Assembly: GCA_014529385.2 (NCBI GenBank)
Contig: CM043960.1
Coordinates: forward strand, 124,220,543 to 124,284,542
Length of the DNA: 64,000 nucleotides
Reading direction: 5' to 3'
From: Adiantum capillus-veneris
Taxonomy: Eukaryota > Streptophyta > Polypodiopsida > Polypodiales > Pteridaceae
In this document: piece by piece, positions 31,650 to 43,552 of the stretch
How the letters are laid out: every line of letters begins with the position of its first letter
Numbering within the stretch: position 1 is the first letter of the stretch
Translations under genes and position numbers: made by a program
The notes under the pieces: model-generated
What the model was told of the DNA's origin: nothing
Database searches by the model: none
Seen by the model: only the letters and a program-made list of their open reading frames with translations

Positions 31650-34530
31650 ATGGGCCCACGATCTGGGTCGAGCGTGCTTAGCCGCTTGAAGGAAACCTTT
31701 AGTAGAGCCACTCGCTCCGAACATGGAGCTAATGATGTAAATGAGGGGGGTGGGGAAGTAAATTCTCCATTCATGACCAACGTAGACCCTATACCCTTAG
31801 AGAATGTGCACGTGAATACTTCATTCACTGCACCTCCTAACTCTTTAGAGTTAATATTTCCCTCCGAGGTCATATTACCCGATGGTAGAAGCCTTGCCGA
31901 AGTGCAAGAGGTTGAGCGATATATCATTGTGGCTAGGGAAAAGGAAGTCGAGAGCTTACGCAAGGCGGATCAACGAAGAGAGTTAAAAGCGAAAGCCCCT
32001 ATGTCAATACCTTGCTAAGAGAGCAATCAAGTGCTCCTGACTTAGCAACCGCTAAGGGCCAACCCCTAGAAAGCAACATGCATCTAGCTCAAAGAACACC
32101 CCTAGCACCTCAATCCTAGATGGAGCGTTCTTAAATGAGAACTGGGAGTACGAACTACAAACGGAAACTCTGACTGACCTATACACAAGTCACACCTATC
32201 ACGTGGGTTGGTTAGATGTCCTACAATCCACAATGGGTGCTACTAGTGTGGAGGATCAACAACAAAGAGTTTTTGAGGTCATCCATAGGGTCATTGAGTT
32301 AGAGAGACAGAACAAGGTGATCAACATGCCTTCAACGGGTCTCATGAGATTCTTAGATACAGAAAAGGCAAAACAACAGACCTTATCGCAAATGGAGACT
32401 CCGTCGGTAAGTCCGATGGATCCTCCATATGTTGTTTCTCCAGGGGTCTCAGTGCAATCTGAGCCCACAAGTGATAGCTTCACCTTTCCAAGTCTAGCTC
32501 ATCTTTCCCTTGATGACACCACGGCTACCATACCTACCCCAATGATGGGCATGCCAAGAAACACGCCATGGACCTCATTTGTTAGTAAAGCACCACTACA
32601 TGGTAGCTCAATGCCTGCAACAATACCTACAAGTGTGTACCAATCGTATACACCCATGGGTCCTTGTACTCATGTACCCATGGGTCCTTGTACTCATGTA
32701 GTCCCTACTCCTCCCATTGTTTCAACAACCTATGCTCCACAACCACAACACCCAAGTTCTTATTTCCATGGGACTATACCAGCTAGCATTAGCATGTCAC
32801 ATCCGATGTCTGTTATGCCTAGGGCCACACATACGAACTTTGGGTCACCACATGGCACAACACCATACCAAACGTGGAACCCAAGGAATTCCTATGCGCC
32901 AAGCCCAATGCCAATACCTACTCCACATGTAGTCTCTGGAGCACCTCCACCCACGGCGCCTGCTCCATTAGGTGACTTGGCAACATTTGCTCCAGCTATT
33001 GGTCGATCTATTGTTGAGAATATGTGTAACAAGCCTGATAGAGAGCCTAGAAGTAAGGCATTACAAATAGCCAAGCTCACACAAAAACTTAGTGGAGACG
33101 GGGATGTGAGAAAGCATATCGAAGTGTTTGAACAAATATACGATTCTCTAGGAGAACACAATGATATGCATAAGAGTAATGCTTTAAGCCTAACCTTAAG
33201 TGGGAAGGCAGGGGATTGGTATAGAACCCTAAGGGTTGGAAGAAAAAACGATTTACCCTACTCTTAGGAGACTGTTCTTGAAAGAATACATACGAGAGGG
33301 AGTGCTTTGGGGTGTAGCCTCTCAGCTCCAAAAAGCCCAACGAGAGGAAGGAGAGTCGGTGAGAGACTTTATTAGTCGGTTGAAGCATTTGAATTCTTGT
33401 TGTAATCCAAATGAGCACTTCAATAATAATCAATTGCTGGATAGATTCATTAGGGGATTACGACATGAGGATATCTACAATGGCTTAGTCATTAGAGGTA
33501 TCACCACTTGGGAAGCAGTCACCACCAATGCGATCCAATTGGAGGATAATTTAATGATTCAAGGAGAAAGAGTGTGTGTTGAGTCTAAATCTATTAGCTC
33601 GCAAGCATCAGGGCATCAGCCAATGACCCTAAGGCCTATTGCTAAGGAGCCAAAGATATCTGAGATGACTTTAGCAGATCTCACCAAGGCCATTCAAGAG
33701 AGTCTTAGAGACAATCTTGCTCCGCAAAACAATCATATGTATCCAAGAAGGGAGCAACAATGGTGCTCAGTATGCTATGGACCGCATAGTACAAGTGAAT
33801 GCCCTACTTTTAGAGTAAAATTCAATGGGAACTGCGATGCATGTGGGAGGTATGGTCATCAAGCTAAGGATTGCATAGTATTTAAGCACACGATGGCCAA
33901 TAGACCAACCTTAGCATGGGCAGACACACCTTGAGTGCCTGCATTGATGCCGGCCCCACCTCTTGAACAAACAGCACAACACATGGTCCCTAGGGCCCAA
34001 AATGTTGTTCAAACAACACCCTTACCACCTCCAGTGCTAGGACCGCAACCACCACATCCGAGAATCACTTTTGTGAATCAAGTGGGTTGTGAGTCATCTA
34101 TGCTTGTTTGGAAGGCTGTGAGGAAGATATAGATCCTAATATTGCCTATGGGATGGATGTACTTGAAGAAAGTCCACAATACTACATGGAGGACTATTGG
34201 GGACAAGTCAAACCTATCTATCAAGTAGCTGCTCTTGCGGCAAGAGGCCAAAATATAAATTACATTGCTAAGAGACCACCTCTTCAATGTTATGAGTGTG
34301 GAGGTCCATATCGTGTAGCCGAGTGTCCTATTAGGCTACAAAAGAACGCCACACTAATGCAAACCAATCAAGCGAGCACGTCTATAATGCTGATACTCAT
34401 GTGTAATCGATGTGGCATAGATCATTTGATTGCCCAATGTCCAAATAATCCAAATGCACCGGAGATCATGCCATTAAACTTGATTGAAGTTACCGAGGAG
34501 CATCACAAAGTACACATGTGGTACCAATAA
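31650..34530 (+). pseudogene. gypsy gag (capsid and zinc knuckles, broken)
   Basis: The first frame (31650-32018) has SLAEVQEVERYIIVAREKEV. The next (32203-33267) has a Pro/Thr/Ser-rich linker and the capsid start (RSKALQIAKLTQKLSGDGDV; ALSLTLSGKAGDWY). A third frame (33236-33934) completes the capsid (LFLKEYIREGVLWG, GESVRDFISRLKHLN, LLDRFIRGLRHEDI). Zinc knuckles follow: CSVCYGPHSTSEC (about 33761), CDACGRYGHQAKDC (33835-33876), CYECGGPYRVAEC (about 34288) and CNRCGIDHLIAQC (about 34402). Four knuckles are unusual, as one or two are common. At least three frameshifts separate the pieces. The protein would assemble particles around element RNA. Confidence 0.82.
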
Positions 34531-34547
34531 ACGTACTCACATGATCG

Positions 34548-35400
34548 ATGCTCCAAAAACAAAATTATATTCTTGAGGAAAGAGACACGGCATCAATTGC
34601 CCAATTTCAGAAAAAGAAGAAAACACAAAGGAAGAGATCGCAAAAAGCAACGAAGTCAAACTCCAGTTCAAAGACCAACATAGGGACTGGTGACAACCCC
34701 CTATATATGAACGACGTTGAAGAAGATTCTGATTCAGGTGAAACCACGGGGACCAAAACAACCACTAAGATAGAAACCAACAAGGAAGATCTTCATGAGC
34801 CACAATGGCAGGGATCCAAGAAGAAGATAGGAACTTATCCAAACCCTACAGAGGAGATTGAACGAGTCAAGCAATTAAGGAGTTTGGTAGAAGATACCCA
34901 AAGGGATCTAGAACCAGCACCTAGGAAGATCCAGATTAACAGACACCGTGTTCCCTACGCAACAACAACCTCACCAAGTCCATAGACCCTTAGCCATACC
35001 TAGTGTCATCCAAGAAGGAAGTGACTTAAAGTCATGGGAAAGTGGACGTACTCACTTCTTGATGGAAAGAATGTTTATAGAGGGACTACCTAATCCTATC
35101 GAAGAAATGGAGATCCCATCTTCTCCACATCAAGGGACTGAAGCCCAAAAGGTGCCGTTAAACATTGCCAAATTGATGGATTTCATGTCTTCAGAAGTGA
35201 GAACCACCATCATGTCCAAACTATATAAAGACCCTGAGCTAGTCTCAGCTCTTCGAGCCTTCCTCAATGGAGAACTAAAGTTTGGGCTACCACAATTTGC
35301 ACAGATGGATGGAGCTGGGGAGATGCCAATAGAGGAGGAACACTTAGATCCACAACCCAACCTAGATGAGAACCTTGTTATAGAAATACCTGTTAATAAG
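34548..35400 (+). pseudogene. gypsy gag-protease linker, unrecognised
   Basis: Two overlapping frames (34548-34985 and 34948-35523). The first is Lys/Thr/Glu-rich (QFQKKKKTQRKRSQKATKSN), a possible basic nucleic-acid-binding or nuclear-targeting stretch. The second has ELVSALRAFLNGELKFGLPQ leading to the protease. No known domain is seen. Confidence 0.5.
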
Positions 35401-36098
35401 TTGGGACAATACTTTGAGGGTGATGAATCCAATGCGACCATACCAATCACTACTAAGGGATTAACTGTGAAGGGAATCCTTGATGGTGGCACTGGGGTTA
35501 GCATTGTGACTAAAAATTCCTAGGAAACTATGGGAAGACCTCACCTTGCGACCACAATCATAGTAGTGAAGATGGACAATGGGTCTATTGTTAAACCTAT
35601 TGGGATGCTAGAAGATCTCAAGATCAAGGTATTTGGACATAAAATAAGGATTACCTTCATTGTTATGGATTTCTCCAAACACACTATGGCATCGGAGATG
35701 ATCTTAGGACGTCCTTTCATGAGGGAAGCAAAAATGGTGCATGACTGGTCTAAAAACCATGTCTACCTGCAGTTCCAAGATTTTGTCATTAGAGTGGATC
35801 TTGTAACTGGTCGAGCACATCCTCTAGGAAACAGGTTTATAATTGATCATAGATCTGACACCACATTTCACTCGGCCCCATTGCAGTATTGTCACACGTG
35901 TAAAGCGGACACTGATGTTGGGGAAGATTCTCCTTATATGGATGTACTACCTGGGATGACTGAGTCAGACAATGTGGGTTGGGTCCACCTAGCAGCAACC
36001 ATAGAGACTTGGGGAAATAGAGGGACAACCTGGGTAACACATGAGGGGGATGAAATGCCACCACTCGTATCCTTAAACATGCTAGAAGCAATGCATAT
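35400..36098 (+). pseudogene. gypsy retropepsin (protease), with altered catalytic triad
   Basis: Reads VKGILDGGTGVSIVTK where DSGA or DTGA is expected (about 35466-35516), then a TAG, then MILGRPFMREAKMVHDW (35698-35752), the conserved ILGRP region near the domain end. The aspartate is kept but the DS/TG triplet is DGG, likely inactivating. Family role: cleaves gag-pol. The coding frame is interrupted by the small copia element at 36099 and resumes at 39522. Confidence 0.75.
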
Positions 36099-36276
36099 TG
36101 TTGGGGTATAGGCGCATGTGCCTTGCCCAACCGCCTAGAGTCTGGGCGTCCACTCACTTGTATACCTTATACATAGCATAAGTGTATAGGGGGCTGCTCA
36201 CTGATTGAGTCTCCCCACCCATATCTGTGTGTTGTGTGCTCTTCTCCTTCCTCTTCTCTCCTGCACAGTTCCTTCA
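36099..36276 (+). repeat. 5' LTR of small copia element
   Basis: 178 bases starting TGTTGGGGTATAGGC and ending GTTCCTTCA, with the same length as its partner at 39339. Confidence 0.95.
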
Positions 36277-36278
36277 GT

Positions 36279-36290
36279 TGGTATCAGAGC
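36279..36290 (+). other. primer binding site, initiator tRNA-Met
   Basis: TGGTATCAGAGC, an exact match to the canonical copia primer site, two bases after the LTR. Confidence 0.95.
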
Positions 36291-37770
36291 CAAGTTCAGT
36301 GAGTTTTTACGTAATCGCGCGTGCACGCACTTTTCAGGCAGATTCTGGATCCGGAGCTTGGAAATTCACACTCGACGTTCTGGGAGCATTTCCACCATGC
36401 GTCCTAGGATTTTACCCCCCTTTCGAAGTTGTTTATGCCCTCAGAATTTCATCCTGGGCACTACATCAGAAGATAGGTTTTAGCCGCAAAGAAACCTGTC
36501 TTGTGTAGATTGACAAGCAAGAGGTGGATTGGTTTGGTTTGCTCGATTGTGAGCATTTGCAGGTGTTACAAGATTGGGTTTGACTCCCAGATACAGGTTG
36601 AGTCTAGTACTCCCACAGGTGTTGCCAGTTGAGTGGTTCTTCTGCAGTGTTGTGGCTTGCATACATGGTCTTTGAGCGGGTAGTGCTCTATCTATGCTTA
36701 TGTGGTGAGTAGTAGATCTTGTGAGCAAGTGCAGAGGTTGGTTGTGGACGATATGTATGGTCACCTGTGGTACTCTTTGTGAGCATTTGTTGGACACAGG
36801 TTTGCAGAGCTTATGCATGTATGTTGAGTGTAGTTTGATGCGCATTGATTGCTCATTGTATTGAGCTTGCAGGACAATGGTTATTTTGTGTTGATATCCA
36901 TTGTGCGTCGAAACTCTGGCGAAATTTTCCCAGGAGTTTTATGCGCGTTGATGCGATCTAGGTTGTGATTGCGATTGCACTCAGTGATTACGTGCGGTGT
37001 TCTCTGCAAGTGGGAGCTTAGTGCATGTATGCATCGATACCGCACAGTGTGGGGTTGGTGATTAGCTCATGGTTTGAGAGGCATACAGTTATCTTGACAC
37101 ACTCACAGGAGTGAATATTGTGATGTATGTTTGTGTGGCTACGAGCTAGGTAGCCAGATTCGAGCACTAATGGCTTGAGGTTTTTCAGCAGGTTTCAGCT
37201 ACAGGTTTACAAGTTTACAGGTAGGTTTGAGGGCTTATTTGGGTGCTGAATTTTCAGCCATTGTTTCCTCTTTGCAGGTGTCCATGTATGGCTCAGTTGT
37301 AGGCTGATCTGGGACACGTTTGTGACTTGTTTATGCAGTTGTTTAAGAGCTGAATTTTGGGGCTGTTTTGGGGCTGTTTTGGGGCTGATTTGCAGCCATA
37401 TTTTACAACCATACAGGAGCTTGGTTTACTCTACAGGAGCCTCGTACACTTGGCATTTGGGATTTGCATCATTGCCATTTGTGGAGCACAGTGTGGTTAC
37501 ACAGTGTGGAGCACAGTGTGGTTACACTACTACGAGAGATTTTATGTGTGGATTTGCATGAGCATTGTAGGTGCTGGTGAGCTCTTTTTTTGAGAGAATT
37601 TTCTCGTTGCAGGTTGCTTCTTTTGGATTAGTTGAGTGCATTTCATTGCTACCGTACCTAGAGTAGAGTTACAGCTCTTGGTTATTTTTGACGTTCACTT
37701 ATAGTAGTCAATATGTGTGAGACTTTTGAGTCTAGGACAATGACTCATGAGAGACGGCGTTCTCATTCAT
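36291..37770 (+). other. leader of small copia element, no recognised protein
   Basis: T/G-rich DNA with repeated phrases such as 'ggggctgttttggggctg' near 37360-37390 and a doubled 'gagcacagtgtggttacac' near 37481-37526. Short frames are unconvincing. Confidence 0.5.
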
Positions 37771-37786
37771 GTCGACACTTGAGATG

Positions 37787-38579
37787 TTGACATTGTGGTC
37801 ACACATGGCACATTAGACGGCGATGCTTTCGTTGCATGAGACAGCACAGGAGACAGTCTAGTCTCAAGGATGTAGTACATGTTATAGGCTTCGTTGACTT
37901 GACAGTTTTTGCAGGATCAGATACAGTGTCTAAGTACCCTACTGGCAATGAGGTCACATTTTCTTCCTGTATTACTCCTGATTTTTTAACGTCTGAGGAT
38001 AGTGCACTTCTTTTGCAGTGGGTGCTAGACAGGGACGCCACTTTTCATGTCACTCCGTATCGTGACTGGTTCAATAGCTATTCTAGCAAAGTGCATGGTA
38101 GTGTGCGATTGGCAGATGGGTCACTGCATGAGATTGTTGGTTCAGGAGATGTGAGACTAACATTACCGAGCGGTGCATCGTACGTGCTCAGAGATGTGTG
38201 TCATGTGCCGGATTTGACAATGAGTTTGATCTCCGTTGGTCATCTTAGGAATAGTGGATGTCGGGTATTTCTACTTGAGTGATCTTTTGCGTTGCTTTTG
38301 GGTTCGCTGGTGATTCCGAGAGGCGCTAGAGTTGGCACATGGTACCCATTGCACGTAGTACTGGTGCGAGATGGTCGATTTTCAATCTTGTTACAGCCAT
38401 GCAGAGAGCGAGAGACCCGGACAGTCTCTTTTGCTCATGGGTTGCAGGGTGCTTTGCATGGAGTGCAGAGTAGTGAGCTCGTTGTGCACACAATTGGGGC
38501 ACGACTTGAGCACTCACACAGAGAGGTGTCAGAGTCAGACATACATGCTTTGCTAGTGACTGAGCAAAGCAGAGAGTAA
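37787..38579 (+). pseudogene. copia zinc knuckle, protease and pre-integrase remnants
   Basis: At about 37787-37829 the frame reads a CX2CX4HX4C knuckle with a TGA inside its first loop (HCGHTWHIRRRC). The frame at 37836-38282 gives LQWVLDRDATFHVTPYRDWF, where DSGAT of a copia protease has become DRDAT. GSVRLADGSLHEIVGSGDVR and DVCHVPDLTMSLISVGHL follow, typical of the copia protease end. A broken pre-integrase segment runs to 38579. It could not encode active protease. Confidence 0.8.
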
Positions 38580-39338
38580 GTTGTGCGAGATACTTCTATG
38601 CAGAATAGATAGGTAGAGCGGTCTTGCTCTAGTGAGTCACGACAGGAGGACGTTGTGTAAGAGTCTATGCATAAGGAGTTAGAGCATGAGAGATCTAGTG
38701 AGTCACAGCAAATTGAGTGGTCATGTTTGCAGTGGATGATTGCAGAGGAGGCTGAGACGTCAGTAATTATGCAATCATTCCTTTCTATGCTCGTTAGTGA
38801 GCGTGGGGATATAGTTGTGCAGGATATGTCTTCCAGTAGACACCTAGAGCAGTCGGTTTGCTCTTAGGTTGCACGACAGGTTGATGCGTCTTTTGCGGAC
38901 AGTCAAGAGATGAATGTGGCTGACACGCCTTGTCAGTCAGAGATGCCTATTTCCAGGGATATATATGTTGATGCAGGCTCCATAGAGCTAGCAGGGCCCG
39001 CAAGCATTGCATCGACATTCAATGGTTTCATGTATGAGATGTTGATCTTGAGACCGGATATCACAGCTACAGTGGGAGCATTTTCAGTTGGGTTTGTCAG
39101 CCATTGGTTGACTGATGATGGCATAGTGCACGAGGGAGATATGCGGGTATTGCGTACATACTTGCAGTACGTGTGCGGTAAGTCTGGTGGTGTATGGACT
39201 TACATGGGAGCAGGACAGCCGGATGCACACGATCACAGCCAGCCAGTGGGCATTCGTTGAGAGCAATTTTCTCTCGCCTTTTGTAGTCTCAGACTAGGTT
39301 CCCTTTCTTAAAGGCACAGTCGCCTTTAAGTGGGAGGT
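38580..39338 (+). other. 3' internal part of small copia element
   Basis: A frame at 38910-39260 (DIYVDAGSIELAGPASIAST; MRVLRTYLQYVCGKSGGVWT) vaguely recalls the end of copia RNase H, but the match is too weak to name. The rest is decayed. Confidence 0.35.
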
Positions 39339-39516
39339 TGTTGGGGTATAGGCGCTTGTGTCTCGCCCGACCGCCCAGAGTCTAGGTGCCCACTGACTTG
39401 TATACCTTATACATAACATAAGTGTATAGGGGGCTGCTCACTGATTGAGTCTCCCCACCCATATCTGTGTGTCATGTGCTCTTCTCCTTCCTCTTCTCTC
39501 CTGCACAGTTCCTTCA
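39339..39516 (+). repeat. 3' LTR of small copia element
   Basis: 178 bases matching the 5' LTR apart from about a dozen differences, preceded by a purine-rich tract and followed by CATAT. Confidence 0.95.
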
Positions 39517-39521
39517 CATAT

Positions 39522-40260
39522 AGCTTCTGATGACCTACAAGCTGAAAGTTTGACTGTGGGAACCAGTAGCGCCTCACAAGAATATAGCCCACACGATTTG
39601 GGGTCAGAATCATCAATTGAAATTGACTCTGAGGATGAAGAATCTGAGTTAAATCTTAGTGCAAATGTGGGGACAAACCATTCAGGACCCAATGGACACA
39701 AGTAGTGATTCATCCAGTGACTCTTCACTAGAGATCGGCCGTAATCGAGAATTAAACAAGAAGATTAAGAGATATAAGAGGTGACGATATCAAGCAAATG
39801 TGCGTGCTAGAATAAATTAAAATAAATCTACCGCAGAATGGCTTAATTATATAGGGGCATTTGATGCTCATCAGAAGTTGGTAGATAACTGGGGTGAATA
39901 CCTTCAAAGCGTTATGTGGTGTAGTCCACAACCCATTGACATCGCACAATTAGAGGCTATAGAGAAGCCAAAGTTGAGCCGTACCGTAAGGAGACGTCAA
40001 AATTGAGAGTTAGCTCAACAACAAAAGAAATCGGAAGTGAAATCACAGTCCACAGAACAACATGCAAACTTACACCCTACACCTGAACATTTCAAATCCT
40101 ATCCACAGAGGAATGTAAGGTTGTGTATACAAATTCTCAAAGAAAACCTATCAATGGGAGCAATGGAGTCTATGACGGTCCAGTGATAGTTAAGAAAATA
40201 GAGTTAGTAGACCCAGGAGAAGAGTCTAAACCTGTTTTCATTGCCCAAGATCTGACAGAG
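39522..40260 (+). pseudogene. gypsy protease-to-RT linker (broken)
   Basis: The gypsy frame resumes after the insertion with acidic text (SIEIDSEDEESELNLSANVG) to a stop near 39705, then decays. No domain is identified. Confidence 0.5.
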
Positions 40261-41127
40261 ACTGAGGAGTGTGTATTTAAATAACTTCTCAAGGAGTTCA
40301 GGGATATATTTGCATGGACATATCATGATATGAAAGGTGTTCCACCTTCCGTGGTGCAACACACAATCCCCATGAATAGCATGGCTAAACCAGTTCAGCA
40401 ACGACCCTACCCAATGAATCCTAAATATGCAAAAATCGTTCAAGAAGAGATTGAAAAGCTTGTGGAATGCGGATTCATATACCCTATTGAGCACTCAAAA
40501 TGGGTGTCTCCAATAGTGATTGTGCCAAAAAAGAATGGGAAACTTAGAGTGTGCGTGGATCTCAAGAAGGTCAATGCCGCCACTAGGAGGGACCATTACC
40601 CCTTGCCATATTGAAAACATGTGCTTGAAAGAGTTGCAGGGAAGGAATCTTATAGCTTTTTAGTTGGGTACTCTGGCTACAATCAAATCACAATTGCGCT
40701 AGAGGACCAAGCTAAAACAGCCTTTATAACCGAATTTGGAGTGTTCGCATTTCCTATTATGGCTTTTGGCTTAACCAATGCCCCTGCTACCTTTCAAAGA
40801 TTCATAAACACTGCTTTTAGAGAATATTTGAGGGAGTTTTGTGAAGCTTTCTTAGATGACCTTTGTGTTTATTCCTCTTGGAAAGAACACCTATCATGCT
40901 TATGAAAAGTGTTTGAGAAGTGTAGATTGTATCGCATCTCCTTAAACCCTTTCAAATGCCAATTTTGGTTTAAACGTGGAGTCATTTTAGGGCATATAGT
41001 GTCCAAAAATGGGATTTCCACAGAGAGAGCAAAATTAAATCCATTGTTGAATTTCCACCACCTACAAACTATAAAGGAATTCAAAGGTTCATGGGCCATG
41101 TTGGTTATTACCGACAGTTTATTTTAA
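40261..41127 (+). pseudogene. gypsy reverse transcriptase (broken)
   Basis: Frames at 40330-40614, 40621-40905 and 40909-41127 join with single stops. Blocks seen: RPYPMNPKYAKIVQEEIEKL, SPIVIVPKKNGKLRVCVDLK, LVGYSGYNQITIALEDQAKT, FPIMAFGLTNAPATFQRFI, and FLDDLCVYS at about 40850-40876. The last is the YxDD catalytic box, here FLDD, as in many gypsy elements. Expected YMDY-like Asp (FLDGYSGYNQ) is V (LVGYSGYN), a possible loss of a catalytic aspartate. It would copy element RNA to DNA. Confidence 0.88.
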
Positions 41128-41640
41128 ACTTTGTTGAGATAGCTCGTCCTTTGTACAAGCTTCTTATTGAGTTCCAATGGACTGCGTAGTGTGACCATGC
41201 TTATGAGTCATTGAAAAATACTTTGACTAGCACTCCTATTCTACGAGTGCCCGATTGGAATGTAATTTTTCATGTGCATATTGATGCATCGAACTTTGCT
41301 ATTGGGTGTGTTCTAGCTCAACCAGGAGAACATAAATTGGACTAACCCCATTGGCTTTGCAAGTCGTCAGTTGAATGATGCCGAGAGAAACTACACCACT
41401 ACAGAGCGAGAAGGTTTAGGTATGATTTATGCAGTGAAGAAATTTCGCTACTACCTTCTGGCCAACAAGTTTGTGTTCTATGTTGATCATCAAGCCTTGT
41501 TGTATCTAGTAAATAAACCTTGTTCCACGGGAAGAATTACACGATGGTTGTTAATTCTCCTTGAGTTTGATTTTATCGTTGTGGTGAGACCTGGTAAAAG
41601 ACATGTCATGGCGGATCATTTGTCTCGCATACCCAATGGT
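41128..41640 (+). pseudogene. gypsy RNase H (broken)
   Basis: Begins with decayed VHIDASNFAIGCVLAQPGEH (around 41275-41335). After a frameshift near 41340 it continues NDAERNYTTTEREGLGMIYA, VKKFRYYLLANKFVFYVDHQ and GKRHVMADHLSRIPNG. The DASN, E, and TDH/VDHQ positions of RNase H are visible. It would degrade template RNA. Confidence 0.85.
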
Positions 41641-43183
41641 GAAGCCCCTACTAGAGTCGATGATGAGTTGCCCGATACTTCTCTATTCCTAGTCGAGACC
41701 ATACCTGAATGGAGTGAGAAGATTGTGAACTTTTTAGTTAATGGTTTTCCACCCAAAGATCTTCGTAAAGACATAGCTCGAAAACTGTTAAAAGAATCCG
41801 AACCTTACTCTCTCATTGCAGGAACTCTCTACAGGCTAGGGAAGGATGATATTCTTAGACGTTGTGTTCGTGAGGATGAGTATTTATACATACTGTAAGA
41901 AGCCCACATGGGTATATCCGGAGGACATTTCTCAGGGGAACTAACAGCTAGAAAGGTGTTGCAATCAGGTTGCAATCAGCTAGAAAGATGTTGCAATCAG
42001 GTTATTGGTGGCCAACCTTCTTTAAGGATGCATCACTTTTTGCAAAAGGATGTGATGAATGCCAATGTTACAAGATCACAAAACGAAAGGATAGGATGCC
42101 CTTACACCCTGTTAAAGTGACTCAACCATTTGAAAAATGGGGTTTGGACTTTGTAGGCCCAATTAGTCCGGCAGCTCGTAGCACTCAATCTCGATATATT
42201 ATCGTTGCCACTGACTATGTGACAAAGTGGGCGGAAGCCAGGGCGACATGTAAGGCCGATGCGAGGTCAACTGCAAAGTTTCTCTTTGAGAACATTATTA
42301 CAAGATTTGGTTGTCCCTTTGAGATTGTGAGTGACAATGGTACTCATTTTATAAATGGAGTAATAAAAGAACTCACTACCAACTTTATGATAGCTCACCA
42401 TAAGTGCACACTTTATTATCCACAAGAAAATGGCCAAGCTGAGAGCACCAACAAGACCTTAATCTCTATCTTGACCAAAATGGTGGAAGCTCATCACACA
42501 GATTGGGATTATAGCTTACATCAGCTCTATGGGCTTATCGTACTGCGTACAAAGTTGCCATTAACTGCACACCGTTTAAGATGGTGTATGGCCAAGAAGC
42601 GGTTATGCCATGGGAGTTTGTCGTTCCTAGTCTTCGAGTAGCTTCTCAAGAAGGTTGGGATGGTAACCCCTTAGTTGAGCCATTATATATCCTTGAAAGG
42701 CTAGATGAAGAGAGGCAATTAGCTGTGAAAAATGCACTTGTGAAGAAAGATAGGAGGAAGAAATGGTTTGACCGTCATCTAAAGAATAAAGATATCAATG
42801 TTGGTGATAAAGTCCTTATGTATGGAGTGTGTAACAGAAAGAAAAAGTTGAAATATGCGGGAAAAGGACCATATAGAGTATGTGAGATCACCCCACAAGG
42901 AACCATTCGTGTGGAGACTCTTGATGGAGTTGAAACCATTGGATTCCTCAAAGGGAGAAAATTTAAAAGATACTATGATCCTTTAAGCCAAGAGGAGCTA
43001 CATGCCATCCATACCAAAAAGGCAGCCAAGGCACAAATAGAATTGAAGAAGATACAAGCTCAAGTTGAGGCTAAGGAGCGACAACAACGCATAAGACGAA
43101 AACGAGAGGCTAACCTTGGAGTCACACATGCATTCCACGTTGAAATCGACAAGGATTGGTTGGACTCTGACGCACCTCTATGA
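41641..43183 (+). pseudogene. gypsy integrase (frameshifted by a 32 bp duplication)
   Basis: The zinc-binding N-terminal part (HMGISGGHFSGELTARK; CDECQCYK) spans 41908-42080. A 32 base tandem duplication at 41944-42007 shifts the frame. The catalytic core shows LDFVGPISPA (first Asp, about 42147), IVSDNGTHF (second Asp, about 42334) and ENGQAESTNKTL (Glu, about 42440), the DDE triad. A further frame (42581-43183) holds the C-terminal end with KYAGKGPYRVCEITPQGTI, a GPY/F-type module, then a Lys/Arg-rich tail. No chromodomain is seen. Confidence 0.88.
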
Positions 43184-43186
43184 TAC

Positions 43187-43552
43187 CCTATTGAGCTAAA
43201 CAACACCAATGGAAAAATGCTATATAATGCCTTATTGGACACGGGTGCTAAATATAATCTTCTATCATATGGGGTGTGGTGTCAGTTAGGGAAGCCACCT
43301 CTATCTGAGAGTATTATCCAAGTCAAGGGTGTCAACAAGAAAAAAACTTCAGTTTTTGGAATCTGGCACACTTCTGTCATTTATGACAATGGGGTTGTAG
43401 CTCAAGACTTTTTGGTCATGCCTGTTGGAACTATGGAGGGTAATATAAACCTAGGACGCACGTGGATGATAGCCACCAAATGCACTATTGATTGGGGGAC
43501 AAGGGTGTCACAACACAGAAACCAACTCTTAACCCTGCCACTCAAGCCATAG
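43187..43552 (+). CDS. extra retropepsin-like domain after integrase
   Basis: The frame reads MLYNALLDTGAKYNLLSYGV and further DFLVMPVGTMEGNINLGRTW. The DTGAxxNLL signature followed about 65 residues later by an I/L-LGR-W segment is the plan of an aspartic protease of retroelement type. Unlike the protease before RT (DGGTG), this one keeps a canonical triad. It lies directly after the integrase stop and out of the normal gag-protease-RT order. It ends at a stop at 43550-43552. Whether it is a second protease, an env-position ORF, or a piece of another element is unknown. Confidence 0.55.
   Translation, partial: PIELNNTNGKMLYNALLDTGAKYNLLSYGVWCQLGKPPLSESIIQVKGVNKKKTSVFGIWHTSVIYDNGVVAQDFLVMPVGTMEGNINLGRTWMIATKCTIDWGTRVSQHRNQLLTLPLKP

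Larger units (their letters stand above)
36099..39516 (+). mobile_element. small non-autonomous copia element, 3.4 kb, TSD CATAT
   Basis: Two 178 base LTRs (TGTTGGGG...CCTTCA) lie at 36099-36276 and 39339-39516. They are about 93% identical (12 differences counted by eye, mostly transitions). CATAT is duplicated at 36094-36098 and 39517-39521. A tRNA-Met primer site follows the 5' LTR, and a purine tract (AAGTGGGAGG) precedes the 3' LTR. Inside are a zinc knuckle with a stop, a defective protease, a pre-integrase remnant, and no integrase or reverse transcriptase. Confidence 0.95.
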
